Source of the DNA: CAKZQX01 sp034437035
Lineage (GTDB): Bacteria > Chloroflexota > Chloroflexia > Chloroflexales > Chloroflexaceae
Length of the DNA: 64,000 nucleotides
Assembly (NCBI GenBank): GCA_034437035.1
Contig: DAOTUI010000075.1
Coordinates: 3,230 to 67,229 of the forward strand
Direction: 5' to 3'
In this document: in pieces, positions 27,234-35,947 of the stretch
How the letters are laid out: each line of letters starts with the position of its first letter
Numbering within the stretch: the first letter of the stretch is position 1
Notes under the pieces: generated by a model
Told to the model about the DNA's origin: nothing
The model's database searches: none
Seen by the model: the letters and a program-made list of their open reading frames with translations, nothing else
Position numbers and translations under genes: made by a program

Positions 27234-27266
27234 ACGCCACCAGGCATATACCTGGCGGCGTTTTTT
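27234..27266 (+). terminator. rho-independent terminator
   Basis: Stem ACGCCACCAGG/CCTGGCGGCGT with loop CATATA followed by TTTTTT, downstream of the small hypothetical gene ending at 27192. Confidence 0.85.
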
Positions 27267-27395
27267 GATTCCGTAGATCTGCGTAGGTGCGGCTTGCAAC
27301 TGCACACCTCCATGTTGTGTAAACCAGGTTACAGTCCTGCCTGCCCCCATCCTGTTATGCTTTTCATATGAATACTGAACCAGATTTCATATGTC

Positions 27396-27587
27396 ACAAG
27401 TTACGCGGTTGCTGGCCCGGAAGGGAATGTCGCCTCCGACAGGACGGAAGGTTTCCTTCTTTTTTTCAAAAAATTTGCACCTCATGCAAATTTTAAAAAA
27501 AATAAAAAGAGTACCATGCTGCCGGAGGCGAATCCGGCTTTCATCTAGTTAAACGTCCGGTTTGCATGTCAACCGCGTAACTCCTGT
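27396..27587. repeat. dispersed palindromic element, copy 9
   Basis: Ends ACAAGTTACGCGGT and ACCGCGTAACTCCTGT. Inner arms of mixed type, CGCCTCCGACAGGACGGAAG and GTACCATGCTGCCGGAGGCG. Central hairpin core AAAATTTGCAC/ATGCAAATTTT. It lies just upstream of the DUF3179 gene. Confidence 0.85.
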
Positions 27588-27615
27588 CATATGATACTTC
27601 CATTAGGAGCGATCA

Positions 27616-28869
27616 ATGCATAAACGACTGATTGCCGGCATGCTGCTCGGCACGCTGATCTTGACCGCGTGTGGCGGGAGCGAATCTGTCGCGCCCGCGG
27701 CACCTGCGGCACCTGCCGCGGCGCAGTCCGCATCCGCAACAGCCGCTGCCACCCCGACCAGCGGAGCAGCAAATACCGCTGCACCGGCAACCGCGGCCGC
27801 ACCGGATAGCGTGGAGCGTCCATCCTGGGCCAGTGCTAACTGGAAGACCAACTTTGCCCGCCACAGTGTTCCCTTCGATGAGATTATGTCCGGTGGCGTG
27901 GGGCGTGATGGTATTCCCTCCATCGACGCGCCGGAGTTTATCAGCAACACGGAAGCGCAGGAGTGGCCGGCCGACAACGAGCCGGTCATTGCGCTGGAGA
28001 TCGACGGCGATGCGCGCGCCTACCCACTGCAGATTCTGACCTGGCACGAGATTGTGAACGATACCATCGGCGATGTGCCGGTTGCCGTAACCTTCTGCCC
28101 GCTCTGCAACTCGGCAATCGTTTTTGACCGGCGCGTGGCGGGGGAAGTTTATGAGTTTGGTGTGTCGGGCCTGCTGCGTAACTCCGACCTGGTGATGTAT
28201 GACCGCACCAGCGAGTCGCTCTGGCAGCAGTTCACCGGCGAGGCGATTATCGGTGACCTGACCGGCACACAACTGACGTTCCTGCCATCCAGCCTGATCA
28301 GCTTTGCCGACTTCCAGGCGGCTTACCCAGAGGGCCAGGTTTTGTCGCAAGACACCGGCTTCAACCGGCGCTACGGCGTCAATCCTTACACCAACTATGA
28401 TGCCGGCGGTGGAACGCCATTCCTGTTTGATGGGGAGATTGATGAGCGTTTGCCGGCAATGGAGCGGGTGGTGGCGGTGACACTCACGCACACAGATGGC
28501 ACAACGGTGGATATCGCTTACCCGCTCAGCTCGCTGGCGGAAGCAGGCGTTATTAACGACACCGAGCATAACCTGGCAGTCTTTCATCTGCCGGGAACCA
28601 GCAGTGCGCTCGGAGCCACCCGAATCGCCGAAGGAGCCGATGTTGGCGCGGCGGGTGTGTTTGACCCGCGCCTCGACGACCAGAGCCTGACCTTTCGCCG
28701 CGAGGGAGCAACCATTGTGGATGAGCAGACCGGCAGCACCTGGAACATCCTGGGGGAGGCAACCAGCGGCGCGTTAGAAGGCCGCCAACTGACGCCGATC
28801 ATTCATGGCAACCACTTCTGGTTTGCCTGGGCCGCGTTCCATCCGGATACGCTTGTGCATAGTCCGTAG
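27616..28869 (+). CDS. DUF3179 domain lipoprotein
   Basis: A 417-residue predicted lipoprotein. Signal peptide and lipobox LTAC (Cys19), an Ala/Pro/Thr-rich linker (about 22-65), then a DUF3179 domain over the rest. Domain landmarks are the WxDEI-like FDEIMSGGVGRDGIPSID segment, ALEIDGDARAYPL, WHEIVND and the Cys pair in VAVTFCPLCNSAIVF. The CPLC pair suggests metal or redox chemistry, but the family function is unknown. Exported and membrane-tethered. A strong terminator follows. Confidence 0.85.
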   Translation: MHKRLIAGMLLGTLILTACGGSESVAPAAPAAPAAAQSASATAAATPTSGAANTAAPATAAAPDSVERPSWASANWKTNFARHSVPFDEIMSGGVGRDGIPSIDAPEFISNTEAQEWPADNEPVIALEIDGDARAYPLQILTWHEIVNDTIGDVPVAVTFCPLCNSAIVFDRRVAGEVYEFGVSGLLRNSDLVMYDRTSESLWQQFTGEAIIGDLTGTQLTFLPSSLISFADFQAAYPEGQVLSQDTGFNRRYGVNPYTNYDAGGGTPFLFDGEIDERLPAMERVVAVTLTHTDGTTVDIAYPLSSLAEAGVINDTEHNLAVFHLPGTSSALGATRIAEGADVGAAGVFDPRLDDQSLTFRREGATIVDEQTGSTWNILGEATSGALEGRQLTPIIHGNHFWFAWAAFHPDTLVHSP

Positions 28870-28900
28870 TTTGTAGTTTGCGGAGCAACCGATCTATAAC

Positions 28901-28950
28901 ACAACAAGGCCCCCGGGGGTTCTTCCCCGTGGAGGCCTTGTTGTGTTTTT
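28901..28950. terminator. rho-independent terminator after DUF3179 gene
   Basis: Stem ACAACAAGGCC/GGCCTTGTTGT with an inner CGGGG/CCCCG pairing, followed by TTTTT. Strong hairpin 32 bases after the stop; the A/T flanks allow action on both strands. Confidence 0.85.
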
Positions 28951-29040
28951 GGGGGGGAATGTGATTAGAGTGTGCATAACGGTGCTGGTATGTGCGTTGT
29001 GATTCGGTAATAGAATGGTAAAAGTGATAATTACTTTTTG

Positions 29041-29348
29041 ACACGACTTACGTGGTCCTCCGAGGTACGGTGTTCTTCGCCTCCGGCAGGGCGGAAGATT
29101 CCATGCTTTTTCACAAAAATGTTGCACATAGTGCAACATTTTGTGAAAAAGATCTATAAGGGAAGCGGAAGCTCTTGTTCACCCCAAGCTCCCTCAGACG
29201 CTCTACTCGTGGGCTTGCTGACGCCCAAGTTTCCGGAGGGTGGGACAATTAACAGCTTCCGCTTCCCTAACATACCATGCTGCCGCAGGCGAATCGGGCC
29301 GTTCATCGAAACAAACGCCTGGTTTGGAGTCAACTGCATAACTCGTGT
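29041..29348. repeat. dispersed palindromic element, copy 10, with nested second element
   Basis: Ends ACACGACTTACGTGGT and AACTGCATAACTCGTGT. The central hairpin has arms TTTTTCACAAAATGTTGCAC-like and GTGCAACATTTTGTGAAAAA. Between this hairpin and the right inner arm (ACCATGCTGCCGCAGGCG) sits an extra 108-base segment (29160-29267) bounded by its own 14-bp inverted repeat, GGGAAGCGGAAGCT/AGCTTCCGCTTCCC. Confidence 0.8.
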
Positions 29349-29427
29349 TTTTGACACCCGCCCGCCTCTCGTTCATACTATAAGAATACCATTCCTCTTC
29401 GGCTACAACCGGCGGAGCAATCAATCT

Positions 29428-30084
29428 ATGATACCGACAGCCTATGTGCGGCTCTTCCTGGCACGTCACGGGGAAGCCGCCGCAAATATCGAGATGCGCT
29501 ACCTGGGCAGCCAGGATGACGCATTAACTGAGCGAGGTACCTGGCAGGCGGAGCAACTGGCGCATGCGCTCGCCCAGTTGCCCATTGCAGGGGTCTACAC
29601 CAGTCCCCTGCGTCGTGCTGCTATGACCGCCGCCGCGATTGCCCAGGCGTGCAACCTTCCGGTCCAGGCGGACGTCCGTTTACGCGAAGGGGCATTTGGC
29701 GCATGGGAAGGTCTGACACGGGCCGAGGTGCTGGCCCGGAGCGATCAAGACGCGGCACTGCTGGCGCAGTGGGAGCATGATCCCGGCTGCGCGCCGCCGG
29801 AGGGCGACTCGCTCGAGACGGTGCAGACCCGAAGCCTGGCCTGCATCCAGGATCTGCAAGCTCGCCATCCAGGCGACTGGATCGTCCTGGTCAGTCACGT
29901 CAGTCCCATCAAAGCTCTTCTTTGTGCCGCGCTGGGAGTACCCCTGACCGTGGGCCGCCGGCTGTTCCTTGACCCGGCCACCATCAGCGTTATCGATTGG
30001 GGCGAGCGTCCGATTGTGCGCCTGTTCAACGCGCATGCTCACCTGGGGTGGAATTCGGCTCGCTGGATGAACCAACAGCGTTGA
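29428..30084 (+). CDS. histidine phosphatase superfamily (phosphoglycerate mutase-like) protein
   Basis: A 218-residue member of the histidine phosphatase superfamily, branch 1. The phospho-accepting His14 lies in LARHGEAAAN, the acid residue in REGAFGAWEGLT, and the second catalytic His157 in LVSHVSPIKAL. Likely a cytosolic phosphatase (CobC/GpmB-like); substrate unknown. I use the ATG at 29428 with GGCGGAG upstream. The frame is open to 29038, but that part lies in the palindromic element and is not coding. Confidence 0.85.
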   Translation: MIPTAYVRLFLARHGEAAANIEMRYLGSQDDALTERGTWQAEQLAHALAQLPIAGVYTSPLRRAAMTAAAIAQACNLPVQADVRLREGAFGAWEGLTRAEVLARSDQDAALLAQWEHDPGCAPPEGDSLETVQTRSLACIQDLQARHPGDWIVLVSHVSPIKALLCAALGVPLTVGRRLFLDPATISVIDWGERPIVRLFNAHAHLGWNSARWMNQQR

Positions 30085-30194
30085 GCACGGTAGAGGTACT
30101 AGATGAACATCCCCCGAAGGTTCACTACAAACCTTAATTCTGACGCATTGCGATGGATCTGGCGGTCGGTTATAATGGAATTCAGGAGGACATC

Positions 30195-31043
30195 ATGACT
30201 GAATCAGGTACAACAACTGATATACAGACCCTGATCCAGGAGGGGAATGCAGCGCTGCTGGCGGGCGATACATTTGAGGCGCGCCAACGCTTTCGGCGTG
30301 TCATCGAAATAGATCCGGAACATGTTGACGCCCTGAAGGGTCTGGCCGGTTCGGTGCGTCCCTACCGGGAAAAGCGTGACTATCTGCAACAGGCGCTGAC
30401 CTTTGACCCGACCAACGGTGAGGTGCGCGCCTTCCTTGAATATGTTGATGCCAAGTTAGCCGCCGGTGAGGTGCTGGCTCCACGGGGTGTGTCGATCCAG
30501 GAAGTGCCGGGCATGGCGGTGTCCACATCAGGTGAACAGACCACGGTAACGGCCGAAAACGGCTCTGGGTATACCCCTGTTGCACCAGAAGACGAGGCAG
30601 AAGCAACATTAAGCTGTGTTTCGTGTGGCACGCCCCTGACCGATATGAAAGGGGTGGTCTGGACACCCGTCGGCCAGATCTGCGCCGAGTGTGCCCGCGA
30701 ACGCCGCCCGCGTAACTACCAGGTCGAACCGAGTCATCTGGCGATTGCCGGATCAGTTGCACTGATTAGCTCGATCCTGGTTAGTATCCTGGTTATTGTC
30801 GTCCTGGGCGGATTTGGCTTCTTCAGCTTTATTATTGCCTTCATTGTTGCACCAATTGTCGCCGAGTTTATTGTGCGTATCCTTGATCGGTTGACCGGCG
30901 CAAAACGTGGTCGCCCAATGCAAATAGCGGTTGGAGTGGGGCTGGCAGTGGGCGCTGCGCCCCTGATGTTGCTGACATTTTCACTGACTCTGCTGTTATT
31001 CACAATCATCGGTATCAGTACTGCTGTTGCGCGTTTACGTTAA
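30195..31043 (+). CDS. TPR / zinc-ribbon membrane protein
   Basis: A 282-residue protein starting MTESGTTTDIQTLIQEG, with AGGAGG 5 bases before the ATG. Order: TPR-like repeats (about 8-80, GNAALLAGDTFEARQRFRRV), a linker, a zinc ribbon (about 140-175; CVSCG...CAEC, two CxxC pairs), then three or four hydrophobic segments to the C-terminus. The zinc ribbon before the membrane part suggests an intracellular N-terminal half. Function unknown. In-frame upstream sequence to 30153 lacks a ribosome site. Confidence 0.65.
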   Translation: MTESGTTTDIQTLIQEGNAALLAGDTFEARQRFRRVIEIDPEHVDALKGLAGSVRPYREKRDYLQQALTFDPTNGEVRAFLEYVDAKLAAGEVLAPRGVSIQEVPGMAVSTSGEQTTVTAENGSGYTPVAPEDEAEATLSCVSCGTPLTDMKGVVWTPVGQICAECARERRPRNYQVEPSHLAIAGSVALISSILVSILVIVVLGGFGFFSFIIAFIVAPIVAEFIVRILDRLTGAKRGRPMQIAVGVGLAVGAAPLMLLTFSLTLLLFTIIGISTAVARLR

Positions 31044-31076
31044 GATGTACTATATCAATGCATTCAGCACTCAAAT

Positions 31077-31092
31077 CGTGACAGGTGTCACG
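31077..31092. promoter_or_regulatory. palindrome upstream of AAA+ gene promoter
   Basis: Perfect inverted repeat CGTGACA-GG-TGTCACG, 41 bases upstream of the -35 box of the AAA+ gene. A likely activator or repressor site; the regulator is unknown. Confidence 0.5.
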
Positions 31093-31133
31093 GAGAGATA
31101 AGCGAATTGTTATAGAATTGTTACAGACAGAAC

Positions 31134-31163
31134 TTGCATAACGTTCCCGATCATAGCTATAAT
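31134..31163 (+). promoter_or_regulatory. sigma70 promoter of the AAA+ gene
   Basis: TTGCAT (31134-31139), an 18-base spacer and TATAAT (31158-31163). The gene starts 229 bases downstream, leaving a long leader in which I see no clear fold. Confidence 0.6.
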
Positions 31164-31391
31164 TGCAGGGAATATTGTTCAGGTACTGTCGTAACAAAAG
31201 CGCTTTACTCGGTCGCTGACTATGTATCGAGTAGGCGCAGTTTCTGAGTATATTGATCTGGAGAATAGTAGTACGGTAGTATTACCAGTGTACTTCTTTC
31301 GTGTATACAAATCACACACCATCGTACCGTAACACACCCGGCGGGAGAATGTATGCAGGCGATTAATGTTGTACGTTAGAGAGGAAGTGCA

Positions 31392-32627
31392 ATGGAGCAG
31401 GTCCCACACAGTATGAACCGCGCTGTGCGTGGTACGCAGAATCCCCTTGATGAGGTGGAACACCAGCTACGCGATAATATTTTTGGGCAGGAGCGCGCTA
31501 TTGAGAGTGTGATTCGGGTCTTAAACCGGGCACGCTTTGGGTTCTCGGCGGGTAATCCGCGCCGCCCCCGGGCCGCGCTTCTTTTCCTGGGACCAACGGG
31601 TGTTGGTAAAACGGCCACTGCGCGCCGTCTGGCGCAACTCCTGCGGCCCGATGGTGAGGCTTTCCTCAAGGTTGACTGCTCGCTCTTTAGCCAGGGACAC
31701 GAGGTTTCGGCGCTGGTTGGCGCGCCACCCTCGTATGTTGGTCGTGATCAGAAGCCGCTGCTCAACCCGGATATTATTGAGCAGGATAATAGCATTGTGC
31801 TCTTCGATGAGATTGAGAAGGGCCAGCCGGAGTTGTGGAACCTGCTCCTGCAGATTATGGAAGATGGGGAGATTCTGCTGCTCAATGGAGGACGCCGGGT
31901 ATCATTCCAGAACAGCCTGGTGATTTTGACGACCAACGTCGGTGCGAAGGAGATGGTAGACTACCTTGACCGGCGCACCATCGGGTTCCGTACGACAACA
32001 CAGGATGTCGAGGCAACGGGACAGCAGATCTTCCAGATTGGCTTTGAGGCATTGCAACGCGTGTTCCAGCCCGAGTGGATCAACCGTCTGGATGAGATCA
32101 TCGCGTTTCGGCCGCTCTCCAGCGAAACACTGGGTATGGTGCTTGATCGCATGCTTGAAGAGAGCAATGAGCAGTATCTGCGGCATGGCATCAGCGTGGA
32201 GTTAACCCCGGAAGCTAAAGAGTATTTTCTGGAGAAGGGCTTCGAGCCGCGCTTTGGGGCGCGTCCGCTACGTCAGAGACTGCTTAAAGAGTTGGATGCA
32301 CCGCTGTCCGACCTGCTGGCGTCGGGCGGTATTCCCCACGGCAGTCGGGTGATGGTTGTCGCTACCGGCATCGACAAGCATGGGCAGGCGCTGGACTTCT
32401 TCTTTGAGGAAGCGCCGGAACTGCTGCGGCGAGCGGAGGAGCTGCGCGCCGAAGAGGTCGGGCGGTCATCAAATGATGGTCCCCAGCAGCCGAGCGTGAG
32501 CCTGAACAGCGAACGTGCGAGCGGTCTGGAGAATACGGCCAGCAATGCCGGCGGTAGCGGCGGTGCGGGCGTCCGTGGTCCCCGCGTTACCCCCCGACGC
32601 AATATCGAAAGCGGGCGCAACCGCTAA
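31392..32627 (+). CDS. stand-alone ClpB/ClpA D2-type AAA+ ATPase
   Basis: A 411-residue protein consisting of one class-2 AAA+ module like the second ATPase ring of ClpA/ClpB/ClpC, plus the ClpB D2-small domain (about 245-330) and a low-complexity tail (about 345-411). Walker A GPTGVGKT is at 67-74, Walker B is IVLFDEIEK, and the arginine-finger region is FQPEWINRLDEIIAF. The family N-domain, the first ATPase ring and the ClpP-binding loop are absent. It could be a specialised unfoldase subunit or adaptor. Ribosome site GAGAGGAAG. A terminator follows at 32656. Confidence 0.85.
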   Translation: MEQVPHSMNRAVRGTQNPLDEVEHQLRDNIFGQERAIESVIRVLNRARFGFSAGNPRRPRAALLFLGPTGVGKTATARRLAQLLRPDGEAFLKVDCSLFSQGHEVSALVGAPPSYVGRDQKPLLNPDIIEQDNSIVLFDEIEKGQPELWNLLLQIMEDGEILLLNGGRRVSFQNSLVILTTNVGAKEMVDYLDRRTIGFRTTTQDVEATGQQIFQIGFEALQRVFQPEWINRLDEIIAFRPLSSETLGMVLDRMLEESNEQYLRHGISVELTPEAKEYFLEKGFEPRFGARPLRQRLLKELDAPLSDLLASGGIPHGSRVMVVATGIDKHGQALDFFFEEAPELLRRAEELRAEEVGRSSNDGPQQPSVSLNSERASGLENTASNAGGSGGAGVRGPRVTPRRNIESGRNR

Positions 32628-32655
32628 TCTGCTCTCCACAGAATCCGTATGGAAG

Positions 32656-32687
32656 AACTGGTCCTGCCAATGGCAGGGCCGGTTTTG
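32656..32687 (+). terminator. rho-independent terminator of AAA+ gene
   Basis: Stem AACTGGTCCTGCC/GGCAGGGCCGGTT with loop AAT and a short TTTTG tail, 29 bases after the stop. Confidence 0.75.
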
Positions 32688-32719
32688 TTATGCTTTGCGG
32701 TATGCCGTATCTGGCAGTA

Positions 32720-32886
32720 ACACGCGTTACGCAGTTGGTTCCAAACCAGGCGTTTACCTGGATGAACGGCCGGATTCGCCTGCGGCAGCATGGTACTCTT
32801 TTATCATTTTTGTAAAAAACAAATGTCTCATCCCGCCCTGCCGGAGGCGGAATTTCCTTTCGGGTTTGTGACTGTGCAACTCGTGT
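32720..32886. repeat. dispersed palindromic element, copy 11
   Basis: Ends ACACGCGTTACGCAGTT and ACTGTGCAACTCGTGT. Inner arms CGCCTGCGGCAGCATGGTAC and CGCCCTGCCGGAGGCG. Central hairpin nearly absent (TTTTTGTAAAAAACAAA). Five bases before copy 12. Confidence 0.8.
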
Positions 32887-32891
32887 TTTTT

Positions 32892-33086
32892 ACACAAGTT
32901 ACGCAGTCGGCGCGCAAGCGGGACGTTTGCCCAGATACAAGCCGGATTCGCCTGCGGCAGCATGGTACCTTTTCTCTCTTTTTTGGAAAAATCGTGCTCT
33001 CCGAGCACGATTTTTCCAAAAGATGTCATGTTCCACCCTGCCGGAGGCGAAACCCCTCCACACACGGAGGACCGCGTAACGCCTGG
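32892..33086. repeat. dispersed palindromic element, copy 12
   Basis: Ends ACACAAGTTACGCAGT and ACCGCGTAACGCCTGG. Inner arms CGCCTGCGGCAGCATGGTAC and CACCCTGCCGGAGGCG. The central hairpin has arms TTTTGGAAAAATCGTGCTC and GAGCACGATTTTTCCAAAA. Confidence 0.85.
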
Positions 33087-33123
33087 AAGTAAAAAATAAT
33101 ATACACAGTTTTTCCTGTTTTTA

Positions 33124-33152
33124 TTGACAATACCGCGAATATTTGCTATACT
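33124..33152 (+). promoter_or_regulatory. sigma70 promoter of the suf operon
   Basis: TTGACA (33124-33129), a 17-base spacer and TATACT (33147-33152), 30 bases upstream of the sufR start. Near-consensus. Confidence 0.8.
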
Positions 33153-33182
33153 GCCCACCAGTTCCAGAGAGAGGCATTCATC

Positions 33183-33815
33183 ATGATAGGGTTTTCCGGT
33201 TCAAGTTCTGTCAGTCTGATTTTGCAACATCTGCAGCGCCATGGACAGGCCACCGTCAAAGAACTGGAAGAAGTTCTGGGGGTCAGCACCACGGCGGTGC
33301 GTGAGCATCTGGCGCATCTCCAGGCGGAAAGTCTGGTTTCAACCAGCACGGTGCGGCGTGGCCCCGGCCGGCCCCGGCTGGTTTATACCCTTACCCGTAA
33401 GGCGCATAATCTCTTTCCCAAGCAGTATGATCTGCTGATCAATTTACTGCTCAAAGAAATTGCCGCCGTTGGTGGGGCCGAACAGGTTGATCTGCTGCTG
33501 GAGCGGGTGGGGAAGCGGCTCGCCGGCGAGTATGCCGACCGCATCAGCGGAAACGATATTCCGGCGCGTCTGGCCGAACTGCGCGCCCTGCTGGAGGCCC
33601 GTGGCATCCCGGCGGAAGTCCACCAGTCCGGCGATGGGCTGCATATCTTCGCCTGTCCCTACTTTGACGTGGCGCAGAAACATGGCGAAGTCTGCGCAAT
33701 GGAGCGGCAGATGTTAGAAGAGGTGCTGGGGGGGGAAGTCGAGTTGGAGCATTCCATTCGCGAAGGTCATCATCGCTGCCGGTTTGTTGTCAATAAGGAA
33801 CAATCCCAGGTATAA
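33183..33815 (+). CDS. sufR: SufR-type Fe-S sensing transcriptional repressor
   Basis: A 210-residue SufR-like regulator. An N-terminal winged HTH (about 8-72; VSTTAVREHLAHLQ is the recognition region, GRPRLVYTLT the wing) and a C-terminal Fe-S sensing domain. Cluster-ligand cysteines Cys158, Cys171 and Cys199 sit at the expected spacing. The position where many SufR proteins have a further Cys (x13 after Cys171) is Glu185. SufR represses suf operons when its cluster is intact. First gene of the operon, directly behind a near-consensus promoter. Confidence 0.88.
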   Translation: MIGFSGSSSVSLILQHLQRHGQATVKELEEVLGVSTTAVREHLAHLQAESLVSTSTVRRGPGRPRLVYTLTRKAHNLFPKQYDLLINLLLKEIAAVGGAEQVDLLLERVGKRLAGEYADRISGNDIPARLAELRALLEARGIPAEVHQSGDGLHIFACPYFDVAQKHGEVCAMERQMLEEVLGGEVELEHSIREGHHRCRFVVNKEQSQV

Positions 33816-33843
33816 TATTTTTACTATCCCAGATGAGGAGTCT

Positions 33844-34641
33844 ATGAGTAACGATCTGGTCATTAAAGATCTGCGAACAACGATTAACGACAAGGAAGCG
33901 GGTGAGCGCGAGATTCTGCGGGGGCTGAACCTGACCGTACGGCAGGGGACGATCCACGCGATTATGGGGCCGAACGGCAGCGGCAAGAGCACGCTGGCCC
34001 ATATTATTGCCGGTCATCCCAACTATAAAGTCACGGGCGGCGAGATCTGGTATAAGGATCAGAATATTCTGGAATTGGAAGCCGATGAGCGCAGTAAACT
34101 GGGGCTGTTCCTGGCATTCCAGTACCCGGTTGCCGTGCCGGGTGTAACGGTTGCTAACTTCCTGCGCGCGGCGGTCAATGCCCAGCGTGCCGAGGAGGGC
34201 AAAGATCCTAAGGAGACGGCAATCCCGGTAGCAGAGTTCCGCAAGGTGCTGCGTTCCGGAATGAAGCAACTGGAGATGGAAGACAGCTTTGCCCGGCGCT
34301 ACCTCAATGAGGGCTTTAGCGGCGGTGAGAAGAAGCGGTTGGAGATCCTCCAGATGACCCTCCTCAAGCCGAGCATGGCAGTTATGGACGAGACCGACTC
34401 CGGCCTTGATATTGATGCGCTCAAGGTTGTCTCTAACGGTGTGAATGCACTGGCCGGCTCGGAGATGGGTGTGCTGATGATTACCCACTATCAGCGGCTA
34501 TTGAACTATGTCAAGCCGGATGTTGTCTCGGTGATGATGGAAGGGCGTGTTGTCCGCGAGGGTGGTCCGGGACTGGCACTGGAGTTGGAAGAGAAGGGCT
34601 ATGACTGGCTCAGGGAGGAAGCGGTCAGCCATGCCGGCTAA
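33844..34641 (+). CDS. sufC: Fe-S assembly ATPase SufC
   Basis: A 265-residue ABC-type ATPase that powers the SufBC2D scaffold. Walker A GPNGSGKST is at 42-50, the ABC signature SGGEKKR starts at 159, and the Walker B region MAVMDETDSGLDIDAL matches SufC rather than transporter ATPases. The ATG at 33844 has GAGGAG 4 bases upstream; the 20 upstream in-frame codons overlap the end of sufR and are rejected. Second gene of the operon. Confidence 0.95.
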   Translation: MSNDLVIKDLRTTINDKEAGEREILRGLNLTVRQGTIHAIMGPNGSGKSTLAHIIAGHPNYKVTGGEIWYKDQNILELEADERSKLGLFLAFQYPVAVPGVTVANFLRAAVNAQRAEEGKDPKETAIPVAEFRKVLRSGMKQLEMEDSFARRYLNEGFSGGEKKRLEILQMTLLKPSMAVMDETDSGLDIDALKVVSNGVNALAGSEMGVLMITHYQRLLNYVKPDVVSVMMEGRVVREGGPGLALELEEKGYDWLREEAVSHAG

Positions 34642-35878
34642 GAATGAAAAGTATGATACCATGGTCCAGCACACATTTAGCACCCTGGCTGAAATAACGG
34701 GAGAGCAGATTGCCGAGGTTGCGCGAGCAGCGGGCGAACCGGCCTGGCTGGTTGAGCAGCGTGTTACGGCCTGGGATTTCTTTGCCCAGGCATTGCCCCC
34801 CGAGTGGCGGCGCACCGACCTGACAAAGCTGCAACCGGAGGGTATTACGCCGCAGACCAATCCGCAGGGGACGATCCTTGATTGGGATAGCGCACTGGCG
34901 CAGCGCGGCGTGATGTTTATGACTTTGAAGGATGCAGTACGCAGTCATGAGGCGCATGTGCGCGAGCGCCTGGGCACGCTGATCGATGCACTCAACCATA
35001 AGTTTAGCGCGTTGCGGGCGGCACTCTGGCAGGATGGCGTTTTTCTCTATGTGCCGAAAAATGTCGAGGTAGAACAGCCGTTGCGCGTATGTTACAAACT
35101 GTCTGACGGTAGCCGGTCGATCTTTCCTTACTCGCTGGTTGTGCTGGAGCGCGGCGCGCGGGTGACATTTATCGAAGAGTTTATGTCACCCGATGCAGCC
35201 GAGTCCTGTCTGGCCGGGCCAACCACCGAGATCTTTGCGGGTGAGGGTAGCGAAATCCGCTTTGTCAGTGCCCAGCAGTGGGGCAAGGGTATGTACCACA
35301 TCGGTAGCCAGTTCATTAACCTGGAACGTGATGCGCGCGCCGAGTGGGTTTCGATTGCGCTGGGTGGACGGGTGCAGCATATCGAGGCCGAGGCGCAGAT
35401 GCAGGGTGACGGTAGCGGGATCACCTGGTATGGCGCAACTTTTGCCGGCGATGACCAGCAGTTGCTGACGGCTCCCTGGCTGCGTCACGCCGGCAGTAAT
35501 AATGAAAGCCATATGGATTTCAAGACGGTCGTCACCGGCAGTGGGTATAGCGTCTTTGACGGCATGATCAAGATTGAACATGAATCGCGTGCCGCCAGCA
35601 CCCGCCTGGAGGAGCATGCGGTGCATTTGACACCCAAAGCGCGCAACGACTCGATCCCCGGCCTGAGGATTGACACCAACGATGTCGCGAAAGCCGGCCA
35701 CGCCAGTACCAGCGGTCAGGTAGACGAAGAGCAACTCTTCTATATGCGTACCCGTGGGATTAAGCCGGACGAGGCCAAGCGGATGATTGTGATGGGCCTG
35801 TTTGAGCCGGCGCTTGATGCAATTCCGGTCGAAGATCTGCGTGAGACCCTGATCGCCGCAATTGAGGGCAAGATATAG
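34631..35878 (+). CDS. sufD: Fe-S assembly scaffold subunit SufD
   Basis: A 415-residue SufB/SufD-family protein, shorter than the SufB in this operon, placed as SufD by length and by position after sufC. The right-handed beta-helix core has the family segments GVFLYVPKNVEVEQPLRVCY, GARVTFIEEF and the C-terminal ARNDSIPGLRIDTNDVAKAGHASTSG. SufD partners SufB and SufC2. The start ATG at 34631 overlaps the sufC end by 11 bases, indicating coupled translation; an alternative ATG at 34661 has a poorer ribosome site. Confidence 0.88.
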   Translation: MPAKNEKYDTMVQHTFSTLAEITGEQIAEVARAAGEPAWLVEQRVTAWDFFAQALPPEWRRTDLTKLQPEGITPQTNPQGTILDWDSALAQRGVMFMTLKDAVRSHEAHVRERLGTLIDALNHKFSALRAALWQDGVFLYVPKNVEVEQPLRVCYKLSDGSRSIFPYSLVVLERGARVTFIEEFMSPDAAESCLAGPTTEIFAGEGSEIRFVSAQQWGKGMYHIGSQFINLERDARAEWVSIALGGRVQHIEAEAQMQGDGSGITWYGATFAGDDQQLLTAPWLRHAGSNNESHMDFKTVVTGSGYSVFDGMIKIEHESRAASTRLEEHAVHLTPKARNDSIPGLRIDTNDVAKAGHASTSGQVDEEQLFYMRTRGIKPDEAKRMIVMGLFEPALDAIPVEDLRETLIAAIEGKI

Positions 35879-35947
35879 TAAGTAGCGTCTTCTGCGTCTG
35901 GCATAGCAGCGGTTTTTTGTTGCGCCGGACGTGGCAGAGCATACAGA

